Source: an uncultured Lachnospiraceae bacterium (GTDB taxonomy: Bacteria; Bacillota; Clostridia; Lachnospirales; Lachnospiraceae). Taken from it: a stretch of 64,000 nucleotides of DNA. Positions 8,263 through 16,459 of this stretch are shown here, piece by piece (positions within the stretch are counted from its first letter, which is position 1; every line of letters begins with the position of its first letter). Position numbers and translations under genes: made by a program. Below the pieces are notes generated by a model, which was not told the origin of the DNA, did not search any database, and saw only the letters and a program-made list of their open reading frames with translations. The DNA is taken from the NCBI GenBank assembly GCA_951802115.1, contig CATOPL010000007.1:1-64000 (forward strand). Direction: 5' to 3'.

Positions 8263-8333
8263 AATGCTATTTACACCTCCCAAATCAATTATAACTAATT
8301 TCCAAACACAGATCCAACAAAGTAAACCATAAG

Positions 8334-8372
8334 AAATGCTATGCAATCCGTGGAACTTTTGCATAGCATTTT
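8334..8372. repeat. Perfect 13-bp inverted repeat upstream of the LysR remnant
   Basis: aaatgctatgcaa at 8334-8346 pairs perfectly with 8359-8371 across a 12-base gap, followed by TTCTGTTTTT on the plus strand. It lies 70-110 bases upstream of the LysR remnant and 82 bases after the next gene. It may be a terminator for the latter or a surviving LysR-type operator. Confidence 0.6.
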
Positions 8373-8453
8373 CTGTTTTTCCGTTTACCTGACATAAGTC
8401 ATAAGTTTTGCAATGTTTCCTTATGGGCTACTGCCTTTAGCAGCTCCCTTTAC

Positions 8454-8717
8454 TTATTTTTGATATATTATTTTTCTAATGCCATAAACCGAAAGATGAT
8501 TAAAATCTGCAAGTTCCTCTACAGACACACCTTGCTTATACTCAGAAATGATTTTTTCATTACGGACTTCAAGCTCTTTTCGGTAGCCAGATAATTCTCC
8601 CCAGGATTTATGTTGTTCGGTCTTGGCAGGAATATAAAGATAACCTGCCTGCATATACTTTTGCAGTTCTTCAACCAGCCAAACAGGGAGAATTTCATTT
8701 GCATTCATATATTTCAT
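8454..8717 (-). CDS. CD3324-family protein (Mor-like HTH)
   Basis: An 87-residue protein matching a short Clostridia family I know as CD3324. It begins MKYMNANEILPVWLVEELQK and YLYIPAKTEQHKSWGELSGY, and ends with an HTH (EYKQGVSVEELADFNHLSVY then GIRKIIYQ). The C terminus resembles Mor/HTH_28-type DNA-binding units, so regulation is likely, but targets are unknown. The start follows AAGGAGGAAG. It stands alone between decayed genes. Confidence 0.8.
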   Translation of the reverse strand: MKYMNANEILPVWLVEELQKYMQAGYLYIPAKTEQHKSWGELSGYRKELEVRNEKIISEYKQGVSVEELADFNHLSVYGIRKIIYQK

Positions 8718-9053
8718 ATGTGGCTTCCTCCTTGATTAATTCCGTCAAGCAGCAAAGCCGGCAAAATATGTCAGCGACTCATATTTACTCCATGCAGGCG
8801 TCGCTTATACTGGCTTTGCATGGAGCCAGACTTTATTCTTTCTTTTCTTGTTTATGCACATGATCTTTTTGCTCCTCTTATTTTTTCAAACGTTCTTTTT
8901 CTTATACTGCTTTTTGCCCTGTTTTTCCCGTATTTTTTTATTTTCTAATAAAGAATTGGTGATATTTATTGGTGTTCCGGCTGATTACATACAGTATAGG
9001 TTTTGATTGATACTTACTAAAAATATTAGAAGAAAACTATAAGAATTGGTGTA
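8718..9053. other. Intergenic region with overlapping alternative stems
   Basis: No gene seen. gcaaagcc (8752-8759) can pair with ggctttgc (8812-8819), while ctccatgca (8788-8796) can pair with tgcatggag (8817-8825). The two right arms overlap, so the stems exclude each other. The rest is AT-rich with no further structure I can support. Confidence 0.4.
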
Positions 9054-9917
9054 CTAAAATTCTATAAGTTCATATTTCCGGCTGCCAATCCCCAGTTCTG
9101 CCGCCGCTTCCACTGTATGAATGCCGTTTCTGGACTCCATACGCTCAATCAGATGGCTCTTTCCCGGATCTTCGGACTGATACACCAGATCCACACATGC
9201 CTGATCCAGAGCTACCGGATCAAGAGAGGCCAGCATACCGATATCCGCCATTTTCGGATCTTCTGCCACCGCGCAGCAGTCACAATCTACAGACATATTT
9301 TTCATCACATTGATATATGCCATCTTTCCGTCAAAATACTGCACCACTGATTTAGCCGCGTCCGCCATGGCTTCCAGAAAAGAATCATGGTCTGAGGTCC
9401 AGAAAGCTTCCACGTCGCCAACGCCGTGAATATACGCTTTGCCATGAGAAGAGGCAATCCCAATCGAGATATTCTTCAGGGAACCGCCGAATCCGCCCAT
9501 AGGATGACCTTTGAAATGAGTCAGTACCAGCATGGAATCATAATTTTTCAGATGACTGCCGACATAGTTTTTCTGTATTTTCTTTCCATCCTCTACAGAA
9601 AGCTCCATTTCCTCTTCTTCATCCATAATATCCACATCAGCAATCTCTGTCCATCCGTGCAGCTTCATCGTCTCCCAGTGCGCTTCTGTGGTATCACGTT
9701 TTCCCTCATAAGCCGTGTTGCATTCTACAATCGTGCCGTTTACTTTCTGAACCATCGGCTTCCAGAAAGAAGGTCTGATAAAGTTCTGATTTCCCACCTC
9801 TCCGGAATGCAGCTTAACCGCTACTTTGCCCGGAAGCTCCACGCCCAGCGCCGCATACAGTTTCAGAACGGACTCCGGTGTGATATCCTTCGTAAAATAC
9901 ACTTTCGATGTTTTCAT
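9054..9917 (-). CDS. DUF362-domain protein
   Basis: A 287-residue protein of the DUF362 family: KVAVKLHSGEVGNQNFIRP near the N terminus, LTHFKGHPMGGFGGSLKNIS in the middle, and a Cys-containing block MSVDCDCCAVAEDP followed by GMLASLDPVALDQACVDLV. The family is thought to be metal- or Fe-S-linked, but its reaction is not established, and this version has no appended ferredoxin domain. Start follows AGGAGG. It is separated from the upstream MerR gene by a tandem repeat. Confidence 0.85.
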   Translation of the reverse strand: MKTSKVYFTKDITPESVLKLYAALGVELPGKVAVKLHSGEVGNQNFIRPSFWKPMVQKVNGTIVECNTAYEGKRDTTEAHWETMKLHGWTEIADVDIMDEEEEMELSVEDGKKIQKNYVGSHLKNYDSMLVLTHFKGHPMGGFGGSLKNISIGIASSHGKAYIHGVGDVEAFWTSDHDSFLEAMADAAKSVVQYFDGKMAYINVMKNMSVDCDCCAVAEDPKMADIGMLASLDPVALDQACVDLVYQSEDPGKSHLIERMESRNGIHTVEAAAELGIGSRKYELIEF

Positions 9918-9933
9918 ACTTCTGTCCTCCTAT

Positions 9934-10248
9934 GATAGTCCCGCATCTATCCTTCGCAAAACCCTTTTCTCTGGAAGTTCCTTCGTACGCATATGCTCCC
10001 GAATTCTCTTCCCGGTTTTTCTCTGATCGATGCTGTTTGATAGTCCCGCATCTATCCTTCGCAAAACCCTTTTCTCTGGAAGCTCCTTCGTACGCATATG
10101 CTCCCGAATTCTCTTCCTGGTTTTTCTCTGATCGATGCTGTTTGATAGTCCCGCATCTATCCTTCGCAAAACCCTTTTCTCTGGAAGCTCCTTCGTACGC
10201 ATATGCTCCCGGATTCTCTTCCCGGTTTTTCTCTGATCGATGCTGTTT
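9934..10248. repeat. Three tandem copies of a 105-bp intergenic repeat
   Basis: Copies start at 9934, 10039 and 10144 (gatagtcccgcatctatcc), a period of exactly 105 with only a few substitutions. Because 105 is divisible by three, the minus strand reads as an in-frame 35-residue repeat (unit MRTKELPEKRVLRRIDAGLS plus 15 more), but there is no ribosome site and I treat it as non-coding. It lies between two minus-strand genes and shares a skeleton with the repeat in the pheS-pheT gap. Confidence 0.9.
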
Positions 10249-10253
10249 TACAG

Positions 10254-10652
10254 TTATCCCTTGGCGTTGACTTTTTCGTCCTCCCAGGATAATCTTCCCG
10301 TCTCTACTGCCGCCTGATATCTGGAAATTTTAAAATCCAGACGGTTCATGGCGTCAGTAAGCTTTTTTTGCTGTGCCGTAAGTCTCTCTCTTTGCTCCTG
10401 CAGAAGTTCAAGCCGTTCCGGAAATGTTCTGTCCCCTTTCTGAGACAGGCGCAGATATTCCACCAGAGACTCTACCGGCATTCCGGCCTGCCTCAGACAG
10501 ACGACATGCTCCACCCATTCTAGGTCCTCTGACTGATAGTTTCTGGCGCCACCGGACGTTCTGGCGATTTCAGGTATAATCCCTGCTTTCTCATAATAGC
10601 GCAACGTATCCTGTGTAATCCCGAACTTTTCACTGACCTCTTTTATTGTCAT
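10254..10652 (-). CDS. MerR-family regulator, NmlR/AdhR type
   Basis: A 132-residue protein with a MerR winged helix (TIKEVSEKFGITQDTLRYYE), the R-x-Y signature RNYQSEDLEWVEHVVCLRQA and a C-terminal coiled coil. A single cysteine at residue 52 in the CLRxxGM context matches the redox/carbonyl-sensing Cys of the NmlR/AdhR group. Start at ATG 10652, ten bases after GGGAG. The gene has its own 19-bp-spacer promoter (10690-10720), implying autoregulation. A matching promoter precedes the aldo-keto reductase at 28.4 kb. It probably senses aldehydes or other electrophiles. Confidence 0.88.
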   Translation of the reverse strand: MTIKEVSEKFGITQDTLRYYEKAGIIPEIARTSGGARNYQSEDLEWVEHVVCLRQAGMPVESLVEYLRLSQKGDRTFPERLELLQEQRERLTAQQKKLTDAMNRLDFKISRYQAAVETGRLSWEDEKVNAKG

Positions 10653-10689
10653 CCTGTGCAATCTCCCTGGACCGGTAAATGATAATCTG

Positions 10690-10720
10690 ATTATACTCCA
10701 TGGAGTCCACTCCAGGTCAA
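10690..10720 (-). promoter_or_regulatory. MerR-type promoter with 19-bp spacer
   Basis: On the minus strand, TTGACC (10715-10720) and a consensus TATAAT (10690-10695) are 19 bp apart, the over-long spacing that MerR proteins correct by twisting DNA. The spacer holds dyads: gagt-gg-actc and the palindrome ctccatggag. Confidence 0.85.
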
Positions 10721-10732
10721 GAGGTTTTTATC

Positions 10733-11497
10733 TTATATTTCGTCTGCCAGAAGCAGACCTATCGGGCAGTGATCGCTCCCCGTCTGCTCCGCATAAATAA
10801 GGCTGTCTATGATGCGGTCTTCATATCCTTCCGATACCAGAAAATAATCAATCCGCCAGCCGGCGTTCCGCTCCCTAGCCTTAAAACGGTACGACCACCA
10901 GCTGTAGGCGTCCGTTCTGTCCGGATACAGATAGCGGAACGAATCCACAAAACCAGAGGCAAGAAGCTCTCTCATTTTTCCTCTCTCCTCGTCGGAAAAG
11001 CCTGCATTTCCACGATTACTTTTGGGGTTTTTAAGGTCGATCTCTTCCTTTGCCACATTAAAATCGCCGGTCACAATCACCGGTTTTTTCTCTTTCAATG
11101 CTCCAAGATATATGCGGAAATCATCCTCCCATTCCATCCGGTAATCAATACGCGCCAGTCCATTCTGTGCATTCGGAACATAGACATTAACCAGATAACA
11201 GTCAGGATACTCCAGTGTCAGCGTCCGCCCTTCTGTGTTATGGCGATCCGTTCCCAGATCCTGCCTCACAGACAGCGGCGTCTCTTTAGTCAGTACCGCC
11301 GTTCCCGAATATCCCTTCTTCAATGCACTGTTCCAGTATATTTCATATCCGGGAAATATAAAATCCGCCTGCTCCGGCTGCATCTTCGTTTCCTGAATAC
11401 ACAATACATCCGGATCTTCTTTCATCATAAAATCCATAAATCCTTTATTCATACAGGCGCGCAGCCCATTGACATTCCAGGAACATAACTTTTTCAT
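10733..11497 (-). CDS. exoA: Exodeoxyribonuclease III (AP endonuclease family 1)
   Basis: A 254-residue DNA repair enzyme that cuts at abasic sites and trims 3' ends. It has the family signature in order: SWNVNGLRA (Asn, Mg site), QETKMQPEQ (Glu), GYSGTAVLTK, VNVYVPNAQNG, GDFNVA (catalytic Asp/Asn), GWRIDYF and the terminal GSDHCPIGL. Start at MKKLCSW (11497) after GGGAGAGAA. A 43-codon frame ends two bases before this start. Full length for the family. Confidence 0.93.
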   Translation of the reverse strand: MKKLCSWNVNGLRACMNKGFMDFMMKEDPDVLCIQETKMQPEQADFIFPGYEIYWNSALKKGYSGTAVLTKETPLSVRQDLGTDRHNTEGRTLTLEYPDCYLVNVYVPNAQNGLARIDYRMEWEDDFRIYLGALKEKKPVIVTGDFNVAKEEIDLKNPKSNRGNAGFSDEERGKMRELLASGFVDSFRYLYPDRTDAYSWWSYRFKARERNAGWRIDYFLVSEGYEDRIIDSLIYAEQTGSDHCPIGLLLADEI

Positions 11498-11499
11498 TT

Positions 11500-11631
11500 T
11501 TATTCTTCTCTCCCAAATTTCTTTATAATTTCTATTTTTCCCCAAATATGTCCGTTAAATTCTTCCGTTTCCTCCGCCGGAAGCCAAAATTTCTGATGAT
11601 CTACATCCCCTACCGACCTGTACAATATCAT
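11500..11631 (-). CDS. Possible 43-residue leader protein upstream of exoA
   Basis: A short open frame beginning MILYRSVGDVDHQKFWLPAE and ending KKFGREE. It has a good ribosome site (AAAGGGGAAG, five bases before ATG 11631), and its stop lies two bases before the exoA start, as in coupled gene pairs. The composition is protein-like and acidic. I recognise no family. It could be a real small protein, a translation-coupling leader or chance. Confidence 0.4.
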   Translation of the reverse strand: MILYRSVGDVDHQKFWLPAEETEEFNGHIWGKIEIIKKFGREE

Positions 11632-11729
11632 ATCTTCCCCTTTCTCTCTCCTGACTTGTTTATCTGTCAGTATATTATTCGTCCGCTTCTCCCCGCCTTA
11701 TGGCAGCGAATCATCGTAACAGCAAAAAC

Positions 11730-11887
11730 GGACGGACCTGATATTCATAAACCATACATCATGGTATAAAACGGAGACTCCAGAATATCTGTCTTCTGCA
11801 TAAACTCCGCCTGTTCCGGACGGATATACAGACATCCTGGATGATCCGATCTATTCCACACATGTTTTATAAATATCAGGTCCGTCC
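11730..11887. repeat. Inverted repeat of 22 bp around a 114-bp interior
   Basis: ggacggacctgatattcata at 11730 onward matches the complement of 11866-11887 at 21 of 22 positions. It lies between rnpB and the small frame before exoA. No transposase is present; it could be a MITE-like remnant or a large RNA hairpin. Nothing else is seen between 11632 and 11920. Confidence 0.6.
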
Positions 11888-11920
11888 GGCTTTGATACTC
11901 CGTTCGTTTACCCCAAAAAC

Positions 11921-12265
11921 AGCAAGCAAGACGATAAGCCGGGTTATGTCGTTGAACAATCATCTATCTAGGCGTACCGTTACCGGTACGCTCAAGCGAC
12001 CTACCTGAAGCTGACGGGCCGCCATATGCTTCTGCTTGGTCTTGCTTCGGATGGGGTTTACATGTGCCCCGCCTGTTACCAGTCGGGCGGTAGTCTCTTA
12101 CACTGCCTTTCCACCCTTACCGGAGTTATTTCCTCCGGCGGTTTATTTCTGTTGCACTGGCCTTGGAGTCGCCTCCACCGGACGTTATCCGGCATCCTGC
12201 CCTGTGAAGCCCGGACTTTCCTCACCTGACTTTTCTGTCAGCCGCGATTGTCTGTCTTACTTGCT
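11921..12265 (-). ncRNA. rnpB: RNase P RNA (M1), bacterial class A
   Basis: The catalytic RNA of RNase P, which matures tRNA 5' ends. Minus-strand reading gives the conserved blocks in order: GAGGAAAGTCCGGGC (12209-12223), CCGGTGGAGGCGACTCC, GGTAAGGGTGGAAAGG, the P10/P11 region with GGCACATGTAAACCCC and GAAGCAAGACC, GGTAGGTCGCTTGAG, and the 3' universal stretch ACGACATAACCCGGCTTAT. P1 is formed by agcaagtaagac (5' end, to 12265) with gtcttgcttgct (3' end, 11921-11932), followed by GTTTTT for termination. Length about 345 nt, normal for class A. Confidence 0.96.
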
Positions 12266-12272
12266 GTTCTAT

Positions 12273-12938
12273 CTATTCTAACCTACTTTTCCTTATTTGT
12301 CCACGCCTGCATAAGTATTTTTCTTCTGTCAGAGCGTACACTCCCATCAACAGACAAAATAAAAGAACCGCTCCCAGTAGATCTACCGCTGAATGCTGTT
12401 TTGTAAACATGGTAGAAAGAATAATAGCCGCCGCCAGCAGTCTCCCGACCCAGAGTCCCCACAAAGGCAGCCTTCCCTTCTGCAGCTCCAGAGTATACTG
12501 AAACGCTATGCTCACATAAGCATGCATGCTTGGAAATACACTTTTAGGAGTATCTATTGTCTGTACAAACTGTATCAGCCTCCCGCTCAATGTTCCCGTA
12601 TGATATTGAATCCCTTCTCTCAGATCAAGTCCTGTAGGCCAGGCATAGGATGTGATCAGAAATACGTTCATTCCGGCAGTTAAAAGAAATACTGCCTTTT
12701 TATATTGCTCTGATTCCAGATTCCGTACGGCAAGCCATGTACATACGCCAATGTAAGGAAACCAGCTCAGGTACGGATAGATAAACGCCTGAATAAAAGG
12801 AATCTTTTGATCAAACCTGCAGAAGATCAGATGCACAGATTCCGGCTCACATATTTCCAGATATAAAAATAATGCCATATAAATAACAAACCATACCCCA
12901 AGGGGTATGAGATATCGATCTTTGATAAATTTTTTCAT
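12273..12938 (-). CDS. PAP2-family membrane phosphatase
   Basis: A 221-residue protein with about six hydrophobic helices. The PAP2 acid-phosphatase motifs are visible as SVFPSMHAYVS and the final KQHSAVDLLGA (catalytic His). The family removes phosphate from lipid phosphates such as undecaprenyl or phosphatidate phosphate on the outer membrane face. The first PAP2 motif (KxxxxxxRP) is not obvious, as in the inositol-phosphorylceramide-synthase-like branch. Start MKKFIKD at 12938 has a weak AGGAA; an upstream extension to 13049 is possible but unlike the family. Confidence 0.8.
   Translation of the reverse strand: MKKFIKDRYLIPLGVWFVIYMALFLYLEICEPESVHLIFCRFDQKIPFIQAFIYPYLSWFPYIGVCTWLAVRNLESEQYKKAVFLLTAGMNVFLITSYAWPTGLDLREGIQYHTGTLSGRLIQFVQTIDTPKSVFPSMHAYVSIAFQYTLELQKGRLPLWGLWVGRLLAAAIILSTMFTKQHSAVDLLGAVLLFCLLMGVYALTEEKYLCRRGQIRKSRLE
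12275..12303 (-). promoter_or_regulatory. rnpB promoter
   Basis: On the minus strand, TGGACA (12298-12303), 17 bp spacer, TAGAAT (12275-12280). The expected start is about ten bases before the RNA 5' stem. It overlaps the last codons of the PAP2 gene. Confidence 0.75.
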
Positions 12939-13272
12939 AATGTTGTCAGCTTTCCTGTTCTTTCTAAACGTGTCTGAAGATCTCTCGCCAGAGATTGTCT
13001 GAAAATTGCTTTCTGACAGATGTGCGTCACAGTTTGTGGAAGATTGCATCCGAACGAATCACACTCTAATACATTTTTTCAGGTATGCAAATCCGCAGGC
13101 GGAAAACAGACCGGACTATCTGCACAGGGATTTTCAGAGCAAAACACTGCATATTTACCGCTCAGCCTATGAAAAACATTCATTTCCACAGGCTGGCAGG
13201 TGTTCAAAGCAGCATAAAACAATCCATACGCAACCCTGTATCCATACACAGGAATATCAAGGATTCAAAGCG

Positions 13273-14925
13273 TCAAACATGGAAATAAGAACCGCCGATA
13301 AACTCTCTTAAAATAGAATTGTTTGGTACCAGATTGCTGTCAATCCCCTGGAAATAATTCAGGAATTTCAAAAGTCTCTTTGCTTCCGGATATTCAGGTT
13401 CTTCCTGCCGGATTCCAAGCAGCAGCGGTTCGGCATACTGTTTCAGCACTGCCAGTTCATAGATCAGCGCCGAATTGAACATGACATCCGCTTCACCCTG
13501 ATATGGAAAAATATTTTCATCCTCTCCGCGCCGCACAGACGGCCACATGGAAATGGTTTTCTTTGCTCCTGCACCTCTGGTTCTGGCGTCTCTTACCATA
13601 CGCCGGATCAGACGTCCGTCTGTAGTTGCAATCCGATTATGCTCATCAATGTTAAGCTGCGTCAAAGCACTCAGATAAATCTTAAATTTGTTTTCTTTCG
13701 GCAGGGAATGCGACAGCGCATCATTCAGGCAGTGAATCCCCTCAATGACCAGAACATCATCTGCTCCCAGCTTCAGAGTATTCCCTTTATACTCTTTCTT
13801 TCCGGTGAGGAAATTAAAGGTCGGCATGGCGACCTCTTCACCTCTGAGCAAGGCACTCATATGATCATTAAACAACGCAATGTCCATAGCTCCCAGACAC
13901 TCAAAATTATAATTTCCATCCTCGTCCTTGGGAGTGTCCTCTCTCTCCACAAAATAATTATCCACCGCGATCGGATGGGGGCGCAGCCCATGAGCCAGAA
14001 GCTGAATGGACAGCCGGTGAGAAAATGTCGTCTTTCCGGAAGAAGATGGTCCTGCGATCATAATCAGTTTTTTATCATGCTGAGAAGAGATCCGGGCTGC
14101 AATATTTCCCAGCTCTTTCTCCATAATCGCTTCCTGCGCCAGTATAATATCTCCGATATTTCCACAGCTGATCTGCTCGTTCAGGGCGCCGATTGTCGCC
14201 ACCTCCAAAACTTCACTCCACCTGGTCGAATTTTTAAGCGTCGTAAACAGCTTTTGTTCCGGTTTAAACGGAGCAAAACTCTCAGGAGTCTTTGCCGGCG
14301 GAAACTCCAGCACAAATCCTTCATCATATGGGATCAGTTTAAAATACTTCAGATAACTGGTATCCGGCACCATATATCCATAATAATAGTCTTCAAAACC
14401 ACCCAGTTCATATATATTGACTGTCGAACTTCTCCGATACCAGAACAGCTTTGCCTTGTCATCCATCCCGCGGCGGGAGAATTTCTCTATCGCTTCCTCC
14501 ACCGGAATGGTCTTTTTCGTGATTGGTACAGACTGTGCTACCAGTTCTTCCATACGGGCCTGCACCTGATTAAGAAAAACCTTGTCCGGCTTCAGATATC
14601 TGCTTGTACAGTAATACCCCTGGCTTACCGAAAAATGAACCTTGATACCGGTAACCACCTCTTTTCCCGCCACATCAAAAATTGCTTTCAAAAGAAGCAG
14701 CGTAGCACTGCGTTTGTAAGTCTTATGCCCGTCCGTCTGACCGGTTGTCAGAAACGTCACCACACTGTCGTCTTTCACTTTCCGGAACAGTTCCCGCATC
14801 TTGCCGTTTTCTAGAACCAGCACAATATCATGCGGATAATTCCCCTGATATTTTTTCGCCAGCTCCAGATATGTAGTTCCTTCTTTTACTTCTGTCTTTT
14901 TCCCTTCGATTACTACCTGTCTCAC
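13273..14925 (-). CDS. Nucleoside (uridine) kinase with N-terminal TGS-like domain
   Basis: A 550-residue protein starting at GTG 14925 behind AGGGGG. Residues 1-65 resemble a TGS/ThrRS N-terminal fold (TTYLELAKKYQGNYPHDIVL). A ThrRS second-additional-domain-like region follows with HFSVSQGYYC. The last 270 residues form a P-loop uridine-kinase domain: Walker A AGPSSSGKTTFSHR near residue 292, Asp in AVDNYF, and VLVIEGIHCLND. Firmicutes carry this fusion widely; it presumably phosphorylates nucleosides, and the tRNA-synthetase-like front is unexplained. Last gene of the dgt-to-kinase cluster. Confidence 0.88.
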   Translation of the reverse strand: MRQVVIEGKKTEVKEGTTYLELAKKYQGNYPHDIVLVLENGKMRELFRKVKDDSVVTFLTTGQTDGHKTYKRSATLLLLKAIFDVAGKEVVTGIKVHFSVSQGYYCTSRYLKPDKVFLNQVQARMEELVAQSVPITKKTIPVEEAIEKFSRRGMDDKAKLFWYRRSSTVNIYELGGFEDYYYGYMVPDTSYLKYFKLIPYDEGFVLEFPPAKTPESFAPFKPEQKLFTTLKNSTRWSEVLEVATIGALNEQISCGNIGDIILAQEAIMEKELGNIAARISSQHDKKLIMIAGPSSSGKTTFSHRLSIQLLAHGLRPHPIAVDNYFVEREDTPKDEDGNYNFECLGAMDIALFNDHMSALLRGEEVAMPTFNFLTGKKEYKGNTLKLGADDVLVIEGIHCLNDALSHSLPKENKFKIYLSALTQLNIDEHNRIATTDGRLIRRMVRDARTRGAGAKKTISMWPSVRRGEDENIFPYQGEADVMFNSALIYELAVLKQYAEPLLLGIRQEEPEYPEAKRLLKFLNYFQGIDSNLVPNNSILREFIGGSYFHV

Positions 14926-14951
14926 AGGCTGTCCCCCTTTCTTAATCTATA

Positions 14952-15722
14952 TCAGACCACTGTAAACGGATGCTGAACAGGAACACAGTTCATATGAACT
15001 CCTGTCAGCACTTTTTCCAGATAATCTCTGACATCTTTTATAAATATATGTTCAATTCCATAGTGTCCTGCATCAATAATACACAGACCCTGATCTACCG
15101 CATCGATCCCCGTATGATGATCAATATCACCCGTAATATACACGTCACATCCAAAGCGAAGCACATGATCCACCATACTTTTTCCTGCTCCCGGACAGAC
15201 TGCTGCCAGATGAACGTCTGTATCAGGCGAACCAAACAGTCTTACATTTGGGATATCATACACCTTCTTTACCAGCTCCGCACATTCCTTCAGAGTCATC
15301 CGCCCTGGAAGCCGTCCGATTCTTCCGATTCCTTCTCCGTCTCTGATCTCTTCCAGCACAGTGCATTCTTCAAGTCCCAGAAGCCCTGCTGCCAGATCTG
15401 CCATCCCTCTGGCATCGTAATTCGTATGCATGGCGTAATATGAAATATCGTGCTGTATCAGTGTCATCAGCCTTCTGCCGATCATATTCTCATCTGTTAC
15501 CCGTCTGAGCGGCGAAAAAATCATCGGATGATGCGTAATCAGAAGATCTGTTTTCAGTTCCGTTGCCATGCGTACCACTTCGTCTGTGGCATCAAGCGCC
15601 AGCAGAATGTTATTCACTTCTTTATCGCGTCTCCCGGCCAGCAGGCCCACATTATCCCAGTCACAGGCATATTCCTTCGAATATTCCCTTTCAATCAATG
15701 CGCATATTTCACTGCACTTCAT
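14952..15722 (-). CDS. Nif3-like dinuclear metal centre protein (YqfO family)
   Basis: A 256-residue Nif3/DUF34 protein. Metal ligands are visible in LLITHHPMIFSPL and YYAMHTNYDA near the N terminus, and in ITGDIDHHTGIDA and IDAGHYGIEHIFI near the C terminus, giving the expected two-metal site. The family has been linked to GTP cyclohydrolase I type 2 and metal trafficking, but its role is unsettled. It follows trmK, as in many Firmicutes where trmK (yqfN) and yqfO are adjacent. Start after GGGGGAG. Confidence 0.9.
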   Translation of the reverse strand: MKCSEICALIEREYSKEYACDWDNVGLLAGRRDKEVNNILLALDATDEVVRMATELKTDLLITHHPMIFSPLRRVTDENMIGRRLMTLIQHDISYYAMHTNYDARGMADLAAGLLGLEECTVLEEIRDGEGIGRIGRLPGRMTLKECAELVKKVYDIPNVRLFGSPDTDVHLAAVCPGAGKSMVDHVLRFGCDVYITGDIDHHTGIDAVDQGLCIIDAGHYGIEHIFIKDVRDYLEKVLTGVHMNCVPVQHPFTVV

Positions 15723-15744
15723 GTAGGAAGCTCCCCCTCTCTTC

Positions 15745-16449
15745 TCACTGTGAAACAGTCATTCCAATCTTCTGACAGCAGTATACAATCCGCTCCATAT
15801 CCGCGGCTATCTCCCGGCCCCGCTGCGTATGCTCCCGGGCGTTTCGTTGCAGCTTTTCCATTACCTTCCGCTTTCTGTCATGTTCCGCTAAAAGCCAGTC
15901 GTAAAGTATATGTACAGATCTTTGAACATCTGTCTTCCCATAAAAAAGCTCCGACTGCTCCAACTCCCGCTCCTGCCCGTGGACTGCTTTCATCATCGGA
16001 TAATATTTCCCGTCTTCTTCCACAATATCCTCTGCTTCAATCAAATATCCGTGCTCACTCAGCCATTTCCGTACCCTGTAAATATCTGACTGCGGCTGAA
16101 GCACCAGTTCCTTCACCGTATTCAGACAGTTCCTGCCCTCTTCCAGAATCCGTATAATAAGCATCCCACCCATCCCCGCAATCAGAATAGTATCGGCTTC
16201 TCCCTCTTTCAGCTCTGCAAGTCCGTCAGACAGGCGAAGCTCTATATATGTAGAAAGCCCGGATTCCCGGACATGTTCCCGGGCGCGGACAAGCGGCCCC
16301 TCATTCACATCCATCGCAACGGCAAAAGGTATTTTTTTTTCCTTTATCAGGGCAATCGGAATATACCCGTGGTCTGTTCCCACATCCGCCAGCCGGTTTC
16401 CCTCTGTCACCAGAGAAGCCAGCCGCTGCATTCTTCTGGACAGCTGCAT
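15745..16449 (-). CDS. trmK: tRNA (adenine22-N1)-methyltransferase
   Basis: A 234-residue SAM-dependent enzyme that methylates A22 of tRNA. The N terminus reads LASLVTEGNRLADVGTDHGY, the TrmK SAM motif, followed by AMDVNEGPL, LSDGL and IAGMGGMLI. The C-terminal 80 residues form the family's coiled-coil arm. The start at 16449 lies ten bases after rpoD with TAGGAG overlapping the rpoD end, showing a common mRNA. Confidence 0.92.
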   Translation of the reverse strand: MQLSRRMQRLASLVTEGNRLADVGTDHGYIPIALIKEKKIPFAVAMDVNEGPLVRAREHVRESGLSTYIELRLSDGLAELKEGEADTILIAGMGGMLIIRILEEGRNCLNTVKELVLQPQSDIYRVRKWLSEHGYLIEAEDIVEEDGKYYPMMKAVHGQERELEQSELFYGKTDVQRSVHILYDWLLAEHDRKRKVMEKLQRNAREHTQRGREIAADMERIVYCCQKIGMTVSQ

Positions 16450-16459
16450 AGATCCGCTC

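Noticed and set aside
9930..10202. 90-residue repeat protein on the minus strand within the 105-bp array
   Set aside because: It exists only because the period is a multiple of three; there is no ribosome site, and the related 58-bp array does not keep a frame.
11745..11963. 72-residue minus-strand frame next to rnpB
   Set aside because: It overlaps the 3' end of RNase P RNA and spans the inverted repeat; no ribosome site.
13639..14814. 391-residue plus-strand frame opposite the nucleoside kinase
   Set aside because: It lies wholly inside a gene with clear P-loop motifs and has no family features; a shadow frame.
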